NCBI GenBank assembly: GCA_010093705.1
Contig: MU006097.1
Span: 391,587-455,586, forward strand
Length of the DNA stretch: 64,000 nucleotides
Direction: 5' to 3'
DNA from: Patellaria atrata CBS 101060
Lineage: Eukaryota; Ascomycota; Dothideomycetes; Patellariales; Patellariaceae
The position numbers and the translations under genes are program-made. The notes under the pieces were generated by a model that had not been told where the DNA came from, searched no databases, and saw only the letters and a program-made list of their open reading frames with translations. Position 1 is the stretch's first letter. Each line of letters begins with the position of its first letter. Shown in pieces: positions 1-11,373 of this stretch.

Positions 1-2
1 AG

Positions 3-1438
3 ATTGTTTTCAATGTTCTCCCAGACGACACGCCGACCGCAAATATCTTCTCTCCGGATTACGATCCAGATGTGAAGAAGAAAGAGCCTGGTCCCTGGAT
101 GAAGTTGCACGTGTTCCGTGCGAACTTCCCTAACCCCCGGGGAATATATGCAGACCGTTGGCTTATCGGTAAAATGGTTGTCACAGAAGACGAAGTATAC
201 GGCAAGACTCAAACAATTAATGGGCAAGTCTAATATGAATCGATCATGTGGAGTTTCCCGTTAACATATTTTCAGTATTTGGGCCCGATTCAACCAGGCA
301 ACGCGTGCTTTTAAAGGCTTGTTGAATTATGAGTCTATATATCGTTGGTATATTGGAAGTGCAATTGACAGCATGATCAAGGACGGAGTTATGTATACCG
401 AGATGCGTCCAATGCTTATGGACAAGTTTATTCCTGCTGACAATGGAGTGGACCAAGTTGATCACTTTGCACAAATGACTATTATTCAAGAGGAAGTCCA
501 GAAAAAAATGATACAACTAGGGAATGATATCGATAAATTTCCTTTTGGTGTCAAGATCATTTATTGCGCACCCAGATCCATTCCTAAAACTAGGATGCAA
601 CAAGAATTAAAGGATTGCATTAAGCTTAAACTGAAATTTCCCGACTTGATTTGCGGTAAGTCAAACCGGTCACTCCACAATACCTCGAACTCCAGATTTG
701 CTAACACTCATCAGGATTTGACCTCGTAGGCGCAGAGGACAGGGCAAATCACATTGGTTTCTATGCCAATGAACTTACGGCCTTTGTCGAGACCTGCAAA
801 TCGCTCAATATCGAGATCCCATTCTTTTTCCACGCCGGTGAGACACTGCTTGATACAGGGGGCTCGCGGCATCCGGAGAATTCGAACGTTTTCGACGCAC
901 TACTCTTCAATAGTAGAAGAATCGGTCATGGTATCGCTTTGCTCAAGCATCCAGATTTAATTCAGGAGTACAAAAAGAAGAACATCTGCATCGAACTTTG
1001 TCCCATCTCAAACGAATTGCTCCACTTATGTCGAACGATCAAGGAACATCCGTACCCGCAGTTACTCGCTGCTGGATTACACTGTACGGTTAACAGCGAT
1101 AATCCTTCTTTATTCAGGTAAGTGCAACATCATGCATCCTATGGGTGGATTGATAGTAATTCTTGGCTGACAGAGGAACCAAAACATTCAGCTCTTCACT
1201 TTCGCACGAGTTCTATCAAGTCATGGTTGGGACACCAAAGTTTTCCCTTCACGGATGGCGTCAGCTAGCCCTGTGGAGTCTTGAACATAGCTGTTTGACC
1301 GATGCCGAGAAAGAAAGGGCGATAAACATTTTTACGGCCAGATGGGAGGCATTTTGCCAGTGGATAATCGATGAACATGGGCCAAAGGCTAACGAGATTG
1401 ATGCTAGATTTGCTGCTGAGCTTGTAGCAAAAGCGTAG
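3..1438 (+). CDS. ADGF-type adenosine deaminase (5' partial)
   Basis: Zinc hydrolase that deaminates adenosine to inosine, of the adenosine deaminase-related growth factor (CECR1/ADA2) branch. The window opens inside the gene, so the N-terminus is missing. Exons read as 3-223, 276-655, 715-1117 and 1192-1438. Visible family motifs are MRPML after the first intron, FFHAGET (zinc and catalytic region), RIGHGIAL, CPISNELL and NSDNPSLF (metal-binding Asp near the C-terminus), all in the expected order. The first intron fits only as GC-AG (donor GCAAGT at 224), because the GT four bases on gives the wrong phase. The last acceptor is ambiguous: 1174 is also in frame and would add six residues. ADA2-type enzymes are often secreted, but the signal region is outside the window. 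The family call is firm; the exact substrate is inferred. Confidence 0.88.
224..275 (+). other. GC-AG intron
   Basis: Donor GCAAGT at 224-229 and acceptor TTTTCAG ending at 275. Splicing here yields a continuous frame reading ING-IWARFNQATRAF across the junction. A GT donor at 228 leaves the downstream exon out of phase. Confidence 0.7.
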
Positions 1439-1889
1439 TCCTCTGGATGAGACACTCAGTCCACCCTCCCCAGCATTATCTCAAACGAGTGCTTCACGGA
1501 GCCGAATGGCGTCTTTACGGTTTTGATCAATATCCATCTCAGCAAATGGTTTATACTGTTCAAAAGTATGTCTCTTGAAGTGGTGTTTATGGCTCATGTC
1601 TATTCTATTTAGTCTTACGGTGTCCCAATATCAGGGGTAGAATAGTGATGATACCAATTCAATTTTATGATTATGCAGAATGAGTGTTATCTAAATATAT
1701 ACAGGGGATGTACTTTTATAGTAACATCCGGCTTTGATTTCTGCTGAAGCATTTGAATGATACTCACTTCTAGTACCCTTGAGGGACTACTCCGTATTGA
1801 ATGTTGAAGGAGTTGGGGCAAGTTTTGCCGAGACGAGACTCCAAGTTCTATTCTAACCAGCTTCACGAAATTTTTGAGAGCTTGCATCC
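1439..1889. other. Intergenic, adenosine deaminase to metaxin-like gene
   Basis: It holds the 3' end of the deaminase gene and the promoter of the next. I see no repeat, RNA gene or further reading frame. Confidence 0.6.
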
Positions 1890-2961
1890 ATGACAGCAAA
1901 ATCATGGAAATTAACGATGCTAAACGATGACAATGCATCTGATGGAGTTTATCAATCCGATTCCCAATCTGCATCTGATCGTGCAGCTCGCAGCAGCATA
2001 TTCTCCGTACCTAGCCCGATAAAATGGCTGTTCAATAGCGTTCCTCTCATAACTTATGGCGCAAATGAACTACCTTTGCGCGTACCTCGACGAAACGATC
2101 AGAATGCACTATACATATTTACTACCCAACATGGAGCTACGCGAGGGGATCCATCCTTCAATCCCAGCTGCCTGAGATGGCAGGTGAGTCGCACCTTACC
2201 TCAATTCTCAATGTATTATCCTAGGGAGGATACTAACCTGGAATGCGTCTACAGGCTTACCTCAAGTTTTGTCATATTGAACATACCACGGTCGTATCAA
2301 ACAATCATGCATCTCCAAGCGGTGCTCTTCCTTTCCTTCTCCCCTCCGTTGCCAAAGGCACCGATAGAGCGGTGCCAGTCCCGTCAAGCAAGCTACAAAG
2401 ATGGGTCGCACAGAACACCGCCAACGTAGTAGACGAGGCCTATGACTTGCGTTACGATGCATATCTGTCTCTTATTGATCATCGGATACGTCGGGCCTGG
2501 GTAAGAAGCTCTTCATAATGCGAGAGAATGTAAGAAAACTAACAGAAGGGCCACTGAAGTTGTATACCCTCTATCTTACCTCGAACTTTCACACTATTGT
2601 TGTCCCACTCTATGTTGATCCCAGCTCAACAAATCCTCTCGTACGGATGGCAATCGCCCACGAACTTCGATCCGCGGCCGAAACGGAGTTGTTGAAACAT
2701 TCGGTGGTCATTGACGCGGAGCTCATATACCAACAAGCCGAAGAAGCACTTATAGCACTCGAAAGTGTACTCGGCAACTCAGAATGGTTCTTCGGGGCTA
2801 GAGCCCCTAGACTCTTTGATGCAGCTATATTTGCATACACACATTTGCTACTAGACGAAAAGTTAGGGAATGGGTGGGCGGAAGTGAGGATGAGTAGAAT
2901 AGTTCGCAAACACGGCAGACTTGTACATCATAGGAACGCGATCTTAGACATGTATTTTTAG
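1890..2961 (+). CDS. Metaxin/Tom37-type mitochondrial outer membrane protein
   Basis: Likely subunit of the sorting and assembly machinery (SAM) that inserts beta-barrel proteins in the mitochondrial outer membrane. Exons 1890-2183, 2255-2500 and 2560-2961 give 313 residues. The N-terminal third reads LYIFTT, then DPSFNPSCLRWQ joined to AYLKFC, the thioredoxin/GST-like signature of Tom37/metaxin. GALPFLLP follows, and the C-terminal part (DAAIFAYTHLLL) is the metaxin GST-C region. The last intron has a clear CTAAC branch site and the acceptor at 2559. The ATG at 1890 is the first in frame, but a start at 1917 cannot be excluded. Sam35 and Sam37 relatives are hard to tell apart by eye, so no symbol is given. 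MDM10, another SAM-associated protein, lies 38 kb away. Confidence 0.78.
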
Positions 2962-3446
2962 GCTAAGACATTGAAGACGTCGGTCGGATTTTCTTGTACG
3001 GATGTATACTACCGGCAATTGTACTATAGTAAGTAGCATGTGACGGCGCGTTAGGTTGGTTCCACTCAGCGCGTCAAAGCCTCTACGCGACGGCTCCCTG
3101 AAGTCCGGAAAGGACTAGATCAAAACTCTTATTTGATGGCAAGCTTTCCTCTCCTGAGCAGCTTCATAGAGCGTGGCGTCGTCTGGCATCCCCCAGTATT
3201 GGCGAGGTGCGATGGAAGTGAGTCATCTTGATGAATGAAGACACCGCACGCAAGCGGTCTATGCAAGGCGTATGGATGAAACTTCAGATATAAAACCGTC
3301 GAAATTTTCTTTCAATTTGGATTGGAGATGACTTCTTTTTCGTTTGGACACTTTTTCGAAGGGAATTTATCCAGATACGTCTTGTTTAAGCTTCGTTGTC
3401 GATCTCAGCCCAGGGTCTAGCATTACTAAAATAGGAAAAAGGAACG
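2962..3446. other. Intergenic with promoter of the methyltransferase
   Basis: Non-coding. A TATAAAA at 3289 is the only clear signal. Confidence 0.6.
3289..3295 (+). promoter_or_regulatory. TATA box of the methyltransferase gene
   Basis: TATAAAA 158 bp upstream of the first ATG (3447) of the methyltransferase, with no closer candidate. Confidence 0.45.
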
Positions 3447-4526
3447 TTGCATTTCATCATGACACAACCGTCCCTCAACTTCACTTTCGATACTTCTCTC
3501 GTTGATCTCGAGAGAAGGGATATCAATCCAACGTCAAGTTTCACTTCAGATGTAACTCAGGCATCAGGAGACACAATTCCATATGTCTATGCTCAAGTCG
3601 CAACTGAGGGTTCAGAAGAAGAGGCTTCATTGGCCAATGAAAAGAAGACCCCAACAATGGCATCTTCAGCCTTCGATCGTCCCATAGATCGGGAATCTAC
3701 ATCATCTGAATCATCTAGTAAGTAAATTCCAGTCGAACATTCAAATACCCACTGACCGCAAGCAGGACCTACTCGTTACGTATCCACAGCGGAAGCATAT
3801 GCAGCGTGGGCTTCTGTTTATGATACGGATGGAAATATCTTACAAGCTGTCGATGATCTCGAGCTTGCTTCGATGCTCCCCGAATTTCTCTCAGCAGTGG
3901 AACAATTATCCGGAATGCTTAAAATCATCGATTTTGGCTGCGGCACTGGTCGAAATACCGTGAAATTAGCATCTCAACTCTCTTCCCAGCTGGATGTCGA
4001 AATAATCGGAATTGATTTATCACCAGAAATGCTCTCGCTCGCGGGGAGCAAACTATCTCGTCTCTCGCTCCCACCATCCATTAGGTGGAAGCTGTTTGCT
4101 CATGATTTCCTCGATACAAAGTCGTCGGACGAGATTAATGCATTATCATCCTCAGCAGATGCTATCATCTCAACTCTTGTGTTAGAACACTTTCCAGCAC
4201 CTCTTTACTTCCAGTCCCTAGCTTCCTTAATTAATGTGGGTGGTTACGCTTTAGTAACGAACATGCACTCCGAGATGGGTGCTAAATCTCAAGCGGGCTT
4301 CGTCCACATCGATGAGAACGGGAAGGAGGTCAAGATTCGGGGCAAGAGCTATGTTGTCACGCCGGCCGAAACAGTTGAGGTAGCTAAAAAAGAGGGCTTC
4401 GAAGTCATGGGGACAGTGAAGGAAAGAGCCGTCACCCAAGAAATGGTGGACAGCCTAGGTGTTAGAGCGGGCAAATGGGTGGGTGTGAAGGTGTGGTATG
4501 GGCTTGTGTTAAAGCGTGTGCGGTGA
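3447..4526 (+). CDS. Class I SAM-dependent methyltransferase
   Basis: Transfers methyl from S-adenosylmethionine to an unknown acceptor. Exons 3447-3717 and 3766-4526 give 343 residues. The first 90 or so residues are Ser/Thr-rich and probably disordered. After the intron comes RYVSTAEAYAAWASVYD, typical of UbiE/COQ5-like fungal enzymes, then motif I (IIDFGCGTGRNT), an acidic motif II (IIGIDLSPEML), the ADAIISTLVLEHF motif and a C-terminal beta strand (VWYGLVLKR). A second in-frame ATG at 3459 could be the true start. No secondary-metabolite cluster is apparent around it, so the role is probably general; the substrate cannot be named. Confidence 0.85.
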
Positions 4527-6422
4527 GTGGACAAACATAATCTAGAGGATAAATGGATTATATTCGTAGCTCTTGATGAGGAAAGATGTCCGCAACTTCC
4601 AGATATCTACTGGAACCGAAAAATATTCATACAGCTCAGTATCCTTCTATACAGTCTTATCAGCCACTGTATATGGCGCATGGTAGCATGGGACTGCCCG
4701 GCGGTACTATAATTCTTTGGATCGCCAATGTATGTACTGATAAGGTACCTGAACCGGATGACGATCGTTTCTCAAAAATTGACCATCTGCCAACAATTCT
4801 GCACCTTTTGCCGGACATGTCATGGATCTGTCCAGTCAGAATGCTACCATTTCAACTACTCTTACATGTCAGACATGTAGCTAAGAGCGTAGTCTTCCGT
4901 AAAGCTTGAGCAAGATTCAAGCGAGCGAATATCTGCACAACGGCTCCAACATTTCCACATTTAATTTATCGCCCAAGTCGCCAATATTAGTCTCACAGGG
5001 CAGGAGAGAAAAGCGCTGAATACGAGGCGCACGCTATCGTCATTTCATGCATGTTTTTCATCTCTGCGTCCGCACAATCGGAGTCCGTAAGTGCTCTGCA
5101 TGCGGTAGAAAATGAAGTGGCATTGCTTGAAGAGCTTGGAGATATAATCGATATTTTGTATAGTTGGGGAGAATGAAGATATAAAAGGACGAATGTCGAT
5201 CTATCGGGACCCTAGGTCGGCACGAGGTGATCGTCTTCGCGACCAAAAAAAGACTCGGGAGAGCAACATTGATCGACTGCGGAGAAGATGTGATGGAAGG
5301 CAACATCTTCGTCCATCCTTCGTGTCAACCGCTTCCTCCTTCCGAACACTGTTTCCCTTAGGACGAAGGGTGCGTTAGCAGCTGTCATATGCAGGTCCAC
5401 TCTCAGCTTTCACATTTCACGGCAGCATCCGACTGACGGGCCGCTTCAGTGAGATCCTGCAGGGTGAAGCCACTGACGGCATTCTCAAAGAAAAAGCTGA
5501 TGGTGTGGACGGTTCTTGCAGACCTTATCTTCCCCAGAGTAGGTTTAAACGCTGCTCAGGGATAGGAGGCATGTCCTACAGTACAGCACGAGGACGTGGG
5601 ATCCGGGCTTCTTCTGCAAACGCCACCGGGAGAAGGTGAGAAGGTGAGAAGGAGCACGCAGAATCTTGGAAGATAGTTCTAAATAACCCAACTCTAGGAA
5701 TCCCTTGGAGGCTGCCTGAGAAAGTCCGTGAGCATGCGCAGCTAGAATTTTAATAGTTTGTGCGTTGGTATACTTGTTGATAGGAGAAAACAGACGAATG
5801 AGAGTCGAGGTATTACCTCGCAGGTTGACCCGTACAGAAGGGTAAAGGAATGGTAACCCTGCAGCTCTCAGGCTAATATCCTCAACGTCGATCATTACCT
5901 TCCCCGATCTTACCCTCAAACTGAGCGTAACCCCTTTAGGTTGTCAGACTTCACAAGCCGACTACACTCACTACACTACACCAAGGGCAGCTGGTTATGG
6001 ATTCTGAAATTCACAACTTACTACGTCGGTGCTCCGGCCAACTCATTGACTTCGACTCAACTTTCCCTGCATTGAACTTTACCGGGACCAAGTCCCACGA
6101 TACCGAAAGAACTTTCGAATGCTTGTGGATGATACAGTGGCTGCTTGACGAAAGTATCCATCCCGACCACCAGGGAAGATGTTGCATGTCAACGCGCTGT
6201 TTGCGCTCTTATTTCGAGCATGGTAGTTATCACAGCTTTGTGCAGACAGAAACACCGTGCTGTCTCAGATGACTATATAAGAAGGCGTCTGCTGCTTGAA
6301 AATAAGAGATTGTAAGGCGGGCAACGAAGGAAATTACCCACATCCTTCCATTCTTTATAAATTCTTCTTTCCCCAGTCTTTAATTGTTTGATACCCCCCC
6401 CGTTCATCGTATCGTCGTCAAG
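4527..6422. other. 1.9-kb gene-free interval
   Basis: No supported gene. It holds an orphan TATAAAAGG at 5180 with no convincing frame downstream, a TACAGTACA word near 5577, and the promoter of the peroxidase at its right end. Open frames here start at non-ATG codons and look random. Confidence 0.5.
6274..6280 (+). promoter_or_regulatory. TATA box of the peroxidase gene
   Basis: TATATAA 143 bp upstream of the peroxidase ATG at 6423, followed by a pyrimidine-rich stretch before the start. Confidence 0.5.
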
Positions 6423-7555
6423 ATGCGTGTCTCATCGATTGTCGGTGTCTTCGCTCTCGCGGCATCAACACAAGCCATCACCGTTCCCGGCACCTCAGAT
6501 GTCTCAGAGGCCTTCTCATCGGTCAAGCGCGGTGTCTCCGGTCTCTTCAAGAAGCAGGCCTCCTGCCCGGCTGTATGGAAGACCATCTCGGATGATGAAC
6601 TGACGCCCATCTTCCGTTCCTTCCTCAACTGCACTGATCTCGCCCTCCAAGCCATCCGCCTTGCCTTCCACGACTGCTTCGCCGGTGCCGGTTGTGACGG
6701 TTCTCTCATCAACGCTGAGGAGTGGCGCCAACCGCAGAACCAGGGATTAGAAACCATCTCGAAGAAGCTCAAGGCCATCGCTGAGAAGCACAATGTCGGG
6801 AAGGCGGATATGATTCAATTCGCTGGCTGTACGTTCACAAACAAACCTCCTTGCCCAACCCCCAACTCTTCCCCACATCCCACCCATCATCGAACCCCAC
6901 CCGAGCAGTGTTACTAACCTCGAAAAGCCCACGCCATCATAACCTGCCCCCTCGGCGTCGTCGGCAAAACCTGGGTCGGCCGCACCGACTCCTCCATCCA
7001 AGCCCCCGGCACCGACCTCCCCGACCACACCGCCCCAGCGCAAAGTCTGCTCGACAAATTTGTCGCAAAGGGTTTCACCGCCACCGATCTCGCGGCCCTG
7101 CTCGGCGCCCACTCGACAGCCCGCCAGCGCTTCGTCGACCCTTCCAAGGCCGGCGCCGCTTTCGACGCCACCCCGGGTCAATGGGACGTCACTTATTACG
7201 GGCAGGTGACGACGCAGACGGCGAACTTTAACCTCGACTCCGACCTCGCGATCTCGAGGCTGCCGAGCGTGCTGCCGAGTTGGACCCTCTTCACCGTCGA
7301 TCAGGTCGGGTGGAGTTTGGCGTTTGTCGCTGCGTGAGTAACCCAACCCCTTCATCGATGCTTTGTTGGACTCGGGTTGATGTGTTCGCGTGTAGGTGGC
7401 AGAAACTTACTGTACTTGGTATCCCGGGCGGGACGAGCAGTCTCATCGATTGCACGAATTCCCTCCCGCTTGTGCGTATCTTGCCGAAGCGGGGCGCGGA
7501 GAATAAGGAGAAGAGCTCGGTTTTTGGCCGGTTTGCGGTGAAGAATTGGTGGTGA
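6423..7555 (+). CDS. Secreted class II-type heme peroxidase
   Basis: Heme peroxidase of the plant/fungal superfamily, oxidising small phenolics with hydrogen peroxide outside the cell. Exons 6423-6828, 6928-7333 and 7396-7555 give 323 residues. A signal peptide covers about residues 1-18 (LAASTQA). The distal site is RLAFHDC (Arg79, His83), followed by GCDGS for calcium. The proximal site is LLGAHSTAR (His197), followed by FVDPSKAG and FDATPGQWD as in class II enzymes. By motif alignment the position of the surface catalytic Trp of lignin peroxidase (five before the proximal His) is Ala192, and the manganese-ligand Asp (six after it) is Arg203. It is therefore a generic low-redox peroxidase rather than a lignin or manganese peroxidase. 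The first intron is 99 nt. Confidence 0.88.
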
Positions 7556-8216
7556 TAGGGGATGTTTTGGTTCCTTGGGATTCTATCGATGGATCGTTGT
7601 TCTTGCGCGCGGAGTCGGGGCGTTCTTTTGCTTGGGTGAGAGGTTTGGATATATGATTGGGGTATGAGCCTGTATATATCAGCGCTGACGGGGCTCGAGG
7701 AGGAGAGGATAGTTGAAGAGGGAAAAGATACCAGGTTAGCATGGGATTGTATCATTTAAAACGATAGCTTTGCCTCACGCATCAATCATATTCTTCTCCT
7801 ATAACTTCGATCATTGAACGCAAGGATGATACATTATACACTGCTTTGGGTAGTCCTTAGTCCCGCTGTTGGCGGAGATGGACGCGGACATGTTTCCGAC
7901 AGTGGAGAAGTTGCCCCTCCCCTCACTCGCATACGGTAGGTAGAAAGCGGGATATTTCCATACCATAGGCTATACTATAATTACATCATCATAGAAAAGT
8001 TTCATAGGTCATTTACGTTTGTATAAATCTCTTCTCAGGAATACAAATTTATATTTCTGGCAAGCAGAGTATAAGTGAGCAAATCCAAGGTTTCTTTACT
8101 CAATACCCATGTTTTCTGTCCTCATAAAGTGATATACAGACCTTAGCTGGACGTCATAAAACCAATCCATACAGTAAATTTTAAAATCATTAGTGATATT
8201 TCCGCCACATTCCACG
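7556..8216. other. Intergenic, peroxidase to oxidoreductase
   Basis: 3' flank of the peroxidase and promoter of the oxidoreductase. No feature recognised. Confidence 0.55.
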
Positions 8217-9589
8217 ATGACCATCGGCGTCGCCATAATCGGGAGCGGTGAGTCCTCCCGCTTAAGGAAGTAGAGATTAAACTTCAACACTGATGAACAC
8301 TTTATCCTAGGACTATTCGTGAAGCTCGAGCATATCGTACGCTCCCCATGTTTCCCCACAACCCCAAACGCCCGATAACAAAATACCTCCCTAGCCCGCC
8401 GTCCAAGCGATCCCAGACCTAATAAGCCTCAAAGCGGTATACTCCCGCAGCCTGAAATCCGCGGAAAAGGTGACCGATGGTCTCGAAGGCGTGGACCTGT
8501 ACAGCGAAGATGCCGGTGAGGGCAAGGGGTATGGTGACGTTCTTGCACGGGAGGATGTGCAGGCTGTTATCATTGCGTAGGACCCCTTTCCCCTCTCCCA
8601 CAATGCTCCCTTCCCACCGCTGGCCTAACCCCCGGCCCCCCTTTTAACGCGGTATATTAACACGGTGTAGGCTCCCGATCCTGAATCAACCGGCGTACAT
8701 CAAGAAGGCGCTCGAAGCGGGCAAACACGTGCTGGCGGAGAAGCCGATCGCGAAAGACGTGCGCACGGCGAAGGAATTGATCGGGTGGTATACCTCGCAC
8801 GTCGACACTGCGAACGCCACGTGGGGCGTTGCTGAGAATTTTCGGTTCCTGGACTCGTTGTTGTATGCGAGCGAGCAGGTCAGGCAATTGGGGAGGGTGC
8901 TGGGGTTTAGGGTTCGCGTGCACAATATGACGAAGAGTGGCGGGATGTGGTATGGTGAGTGTAAAGAGAGTTTCTATTCTTAAGCAACCCGGTGGGGATA
9001 CTGATGGCGGGATCTCTAGAAACGGAGTGGCGGAAAGAACCTGGGTACCAAGGCGGCTTCATCCTCGATGGCGGCGTCCACGATGCAGCGGGGGCTCGAC
9101 TGCTTTTGGGTTCTGAGAATGCGCCTACGCATGTTTCTGCTTTTACCACGCAGTTGCAACCGCACCTCCCCCCCGTCGATACTTTGGACGCGATATGGAA
9201 GCTCAATTCCGGCGTCTCGGGGACCTTCTCCCTGTCGTTTGGAACGACGTTCTCCGGAAAAGAATATGCCGTTGCGTGCGAAAAGGGGACGGTCTTCGTG
9301 ACTAAGAGTAAGGTGGTAGTGAATAAAGATGGGAACGAAGAGACCAATGAGTTCCCGGATGAGGGTGCGGGTGTGAAGCAGGAGGTTAAGGCGTGGGCGG
9401 AGGGGATAAAGAATGGAAAGCAGAATCCGAGGCAACTGCCTGCTCAGGCATTGCAGGATCTCATACTTGTGAGTACTTCGAGATGATCGCCATGAACAAG
9501 CTGACTTTGCGAAGATCGAGTCGATGCTGCAAAGCGGAGAGCGCTCTGGAGAGACAATCACCCTCTTGGAGACTAGCTTTTCAGCATAG
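8217..9589 (+). CDS. Gfo/Idh/MocA-family oxidoreductase
   Basis: NAD(P)-dependent dehydrogenase acting on a sugar, inositol or related polyol; the substrate is not predictable. Six exons: 8217-8247, 8311-8336, 8395-8576, 8671-8954, 9020-9468 and 9515-9589, giving 348 residues. The Rossmann motif is split over exons 1 and 2 (IIGSG / LFVKLEHI). Exon 4 carries the family signature KHVLAEKPIAKDV with the conserved EKP lysine. Exon 5 reads GGFILDGGVHDAAGARLL, where the DGG-x-H-x-x-D segment holds the usual active-site His. The first two exons are only 31 and 26 nt, so automatic models could easily miss them. The gene ends 67 bp from the convergent pseudouridine synthase. Confidence 0.88.
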
Positions 9590-9656
9590 AGGCACCCCAT
9601 ATGTCGAGCAGTGTAAGAAGCGATTGAGAAGGCACACAACTGCGACAACTAACACT

Positions 9657-11066
9657 TCATATGTTTTGCGCCCCAACCTGGGGTCGTTCCCCCTCAGCAG
9701 TAAGTCCTAGTTTCTCAAGGTCTATAGCGAGCGGGTCTGTATCGTCCGTAGCTTCTCTAGGACCCTCCATTCCAGCAGGAGGTAGTGCCCAGTCGGGTAG
9801 CGGTGTCTCATAACTCCATTTCCCGTCCATATCCGCATATCGCTTCGCATGTAGATAGAGTGCCAATTCATGAGGTCCTGGATCACTGTACAGTTCGGTG
9901 CCACATACGTCACATGATTCTCCTGTCATTTTTTCCGCTTTGCGTTCGTGGTATTTGTCTACTATCTCATCATAATATGCGACGGCTTCCGCCACCTCGT
10001 CTTTTCCCATGCGTGAGAGTCGGGTCATGATGTCCTCGTCGTTGTCGGAGTTGTCGTCTCCACGAGCCAAAGAGGGCCCGAAGACTCGCTGGTTGCAGTA
10101 GATGGGGTCGTTTGAGATTGGGTGACCGAGAAATTGGAGATGAACGCGAAGTTGATGAGTTCGTCCGGTAAGGGGTAAGCAACGAACGATCGAGTAGCCT
10201 TCCATTCTTTTCCAAGCCATCCCATCGTTTTTGCCTGGTTCATGAGGGGCCACTCCATCTTTGGTATCGTGGATTTTCTTTAATGGAGGATAGTAAGCCA
10301 GCCGCTTGAAAACCGTCCTCGCCTCCTTTCCATTCGCCCTCACCCTATTCAAACCCAACTTCGGACTAATCTGCAAGATGGGCTGCTCACACACAACTTC
10401 CCCTTCCGGAAACTCACCGATCACCCTCGCTACATACTCTTTCTTAACTGTCCTCGCTTTAATCTGTAGAGTCAACTCATCAGCCGCCTTTCTATGCTTC
10501 CCAATAAACATGACTCCGCTCGTCAGACGGTCCAACCGATTACAAGGAAGCGGATTCCACCCTCCGCCGCGGTCCGCCCGTATAATCTCCACGATAGAAT
10601 TATAATTATACCGTCCCGCCGGGTGCACGGGTATACTAGCGGGCTTATTAATCACAATCATATCGTCGTCTTCATGCACGATGCCAATGGCCTGCGCGCT
10701 CACGGGCGGCTCATGTCGGTGCAGGGTATGGGAAACTATATCTCCATTCTTGACCTTGGTATCCGGGGATACCGTCTTCCCGTTTATAACTACCAACCCC
10801 TTCTCTATCGCCTCCTTGTAGTACTCCGCCGGCCGATCGCGGAACTCGCTCGCGAAGATCTCGAGCAGCCCTTGGTCGCGCCAGCGCTCTTTGCAGTAGG
10901 TTTTGTAGGTGAAGTGGTAGGGGCGCACGCGGCGGAGACCGTCGGAGAGGTAGTAGGGTCGTGGCCACGGGTCGCAGGGTGTGGTTATCACAGAGGGAGG
11001 GGGGACGAAGACGTCGGCTTTTGCTTCGACGAAGGGAGGTTGGTGCTCGACGGTTACGAGGGACAT
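9657..11066 (-). CDS. PUS9: RluA-type tRNA pseudouridine synthase (Pus9/Pus8-like)
   Basis: Isomerises a uridine in tRNA, by homology U32. Intronless, 469 residues from the ATG at 11066. An S4-like RNA-binding stretch (EKGLVVINGKTVSPDTKV) precedes the synthase core. The core holds VINKPASIPVHPAGRY, the catalytic CNRLDRLTSGVM with its Asp, and the late motif GRTHQLRVHLQFLGHPI. Yeast Rib2/Pus8 carries an extra C-terminal deaminase domain that is absent here; the tail instead has CDVCGTE and a Pro-rich end. The frame stays open to another ATG at 11282, which would add 72 residues poor in acidic amino acids, but that leaves only 91 bp to the divergent thioesterase start. I prefer the inner ATG. 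Confidence 0.85.
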   Translation of the reverse strand: MSLVTVEHQPPFVEAKADVFVPPPSVITTPCDPWPRPYYLSDGLRRVRPYHFTYKTYCKERWRDQGLLEIFASEFRDRPAEYYKEAIEKGLVVINGKTVSPDTKVKNGDIVSHTLHRHEPPVSAQAIGIVHEDDDMIVINKPASIPVHPAGRYNYNSIVEIIRADRGGGWNPLPCNRLDRLTSGVMFIGKHRKAADELTLQIKARTVKKEYVARVIGEFPEGEVVCEQPILQISPKLGLNRVRANGKEARTVFKRLAYYPPLKKIHDTKDGVAPHEPGKNDGMAWKRMEGYSIVRCLPLTGRTHQLRVHLQFLGHPISNDPIYCNQRVFGPSLARGDDNSDNDEDIMTRLSRMGKDEVAEAVAYYDEIVDKYHERKAEKMTGESCDVCGTELYSDPGPHELALYLHAKRYADMDGKWSYETPLPDWALPPAGMEGPREATDDTDPLAIDLEKLGLTAEGERPQVGAQNI

Positions 11067-11373
11067 TGTTGGGGCGGGGATGCGGCCGCGCTGAACGAGG
11101 TAGGCGAGGATACGTGGGGAGGGAGCCACGATGAGAGGGTGTGAGGAGGAGGTGAGGTGTGTATGTTGGGATAGGGAGTCGTATTGTATTTCTGGTGTTG
11201 ATACGAGAGGTTTTACAGAGAGCGGAAAACTTCCGCTGGGGTTTTTCGTCTGAGCTTCATTCCCAAAGAGGGACCTCGGCATCTCCCGTCCGATGTCATC
11301 GGTACGAAAAGGTATAGAGTACTATTACCACAAAACAAAACCACGATACTCCTACCTCACGCACTCGACCACA

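Noticed and set aside
5180-5380. TATAAAAGG followed by a 61-codon frame
   Set aside because: The frame overlaps other random frames on both strands and has no homology or splice signals.
5545-5919. 124-codon open frame on the minus strand
   Set aside because: Starts at TTG, has no recognisable domain, no neighbouring promoter signal, and lies in a gene-free interval; probably chance.
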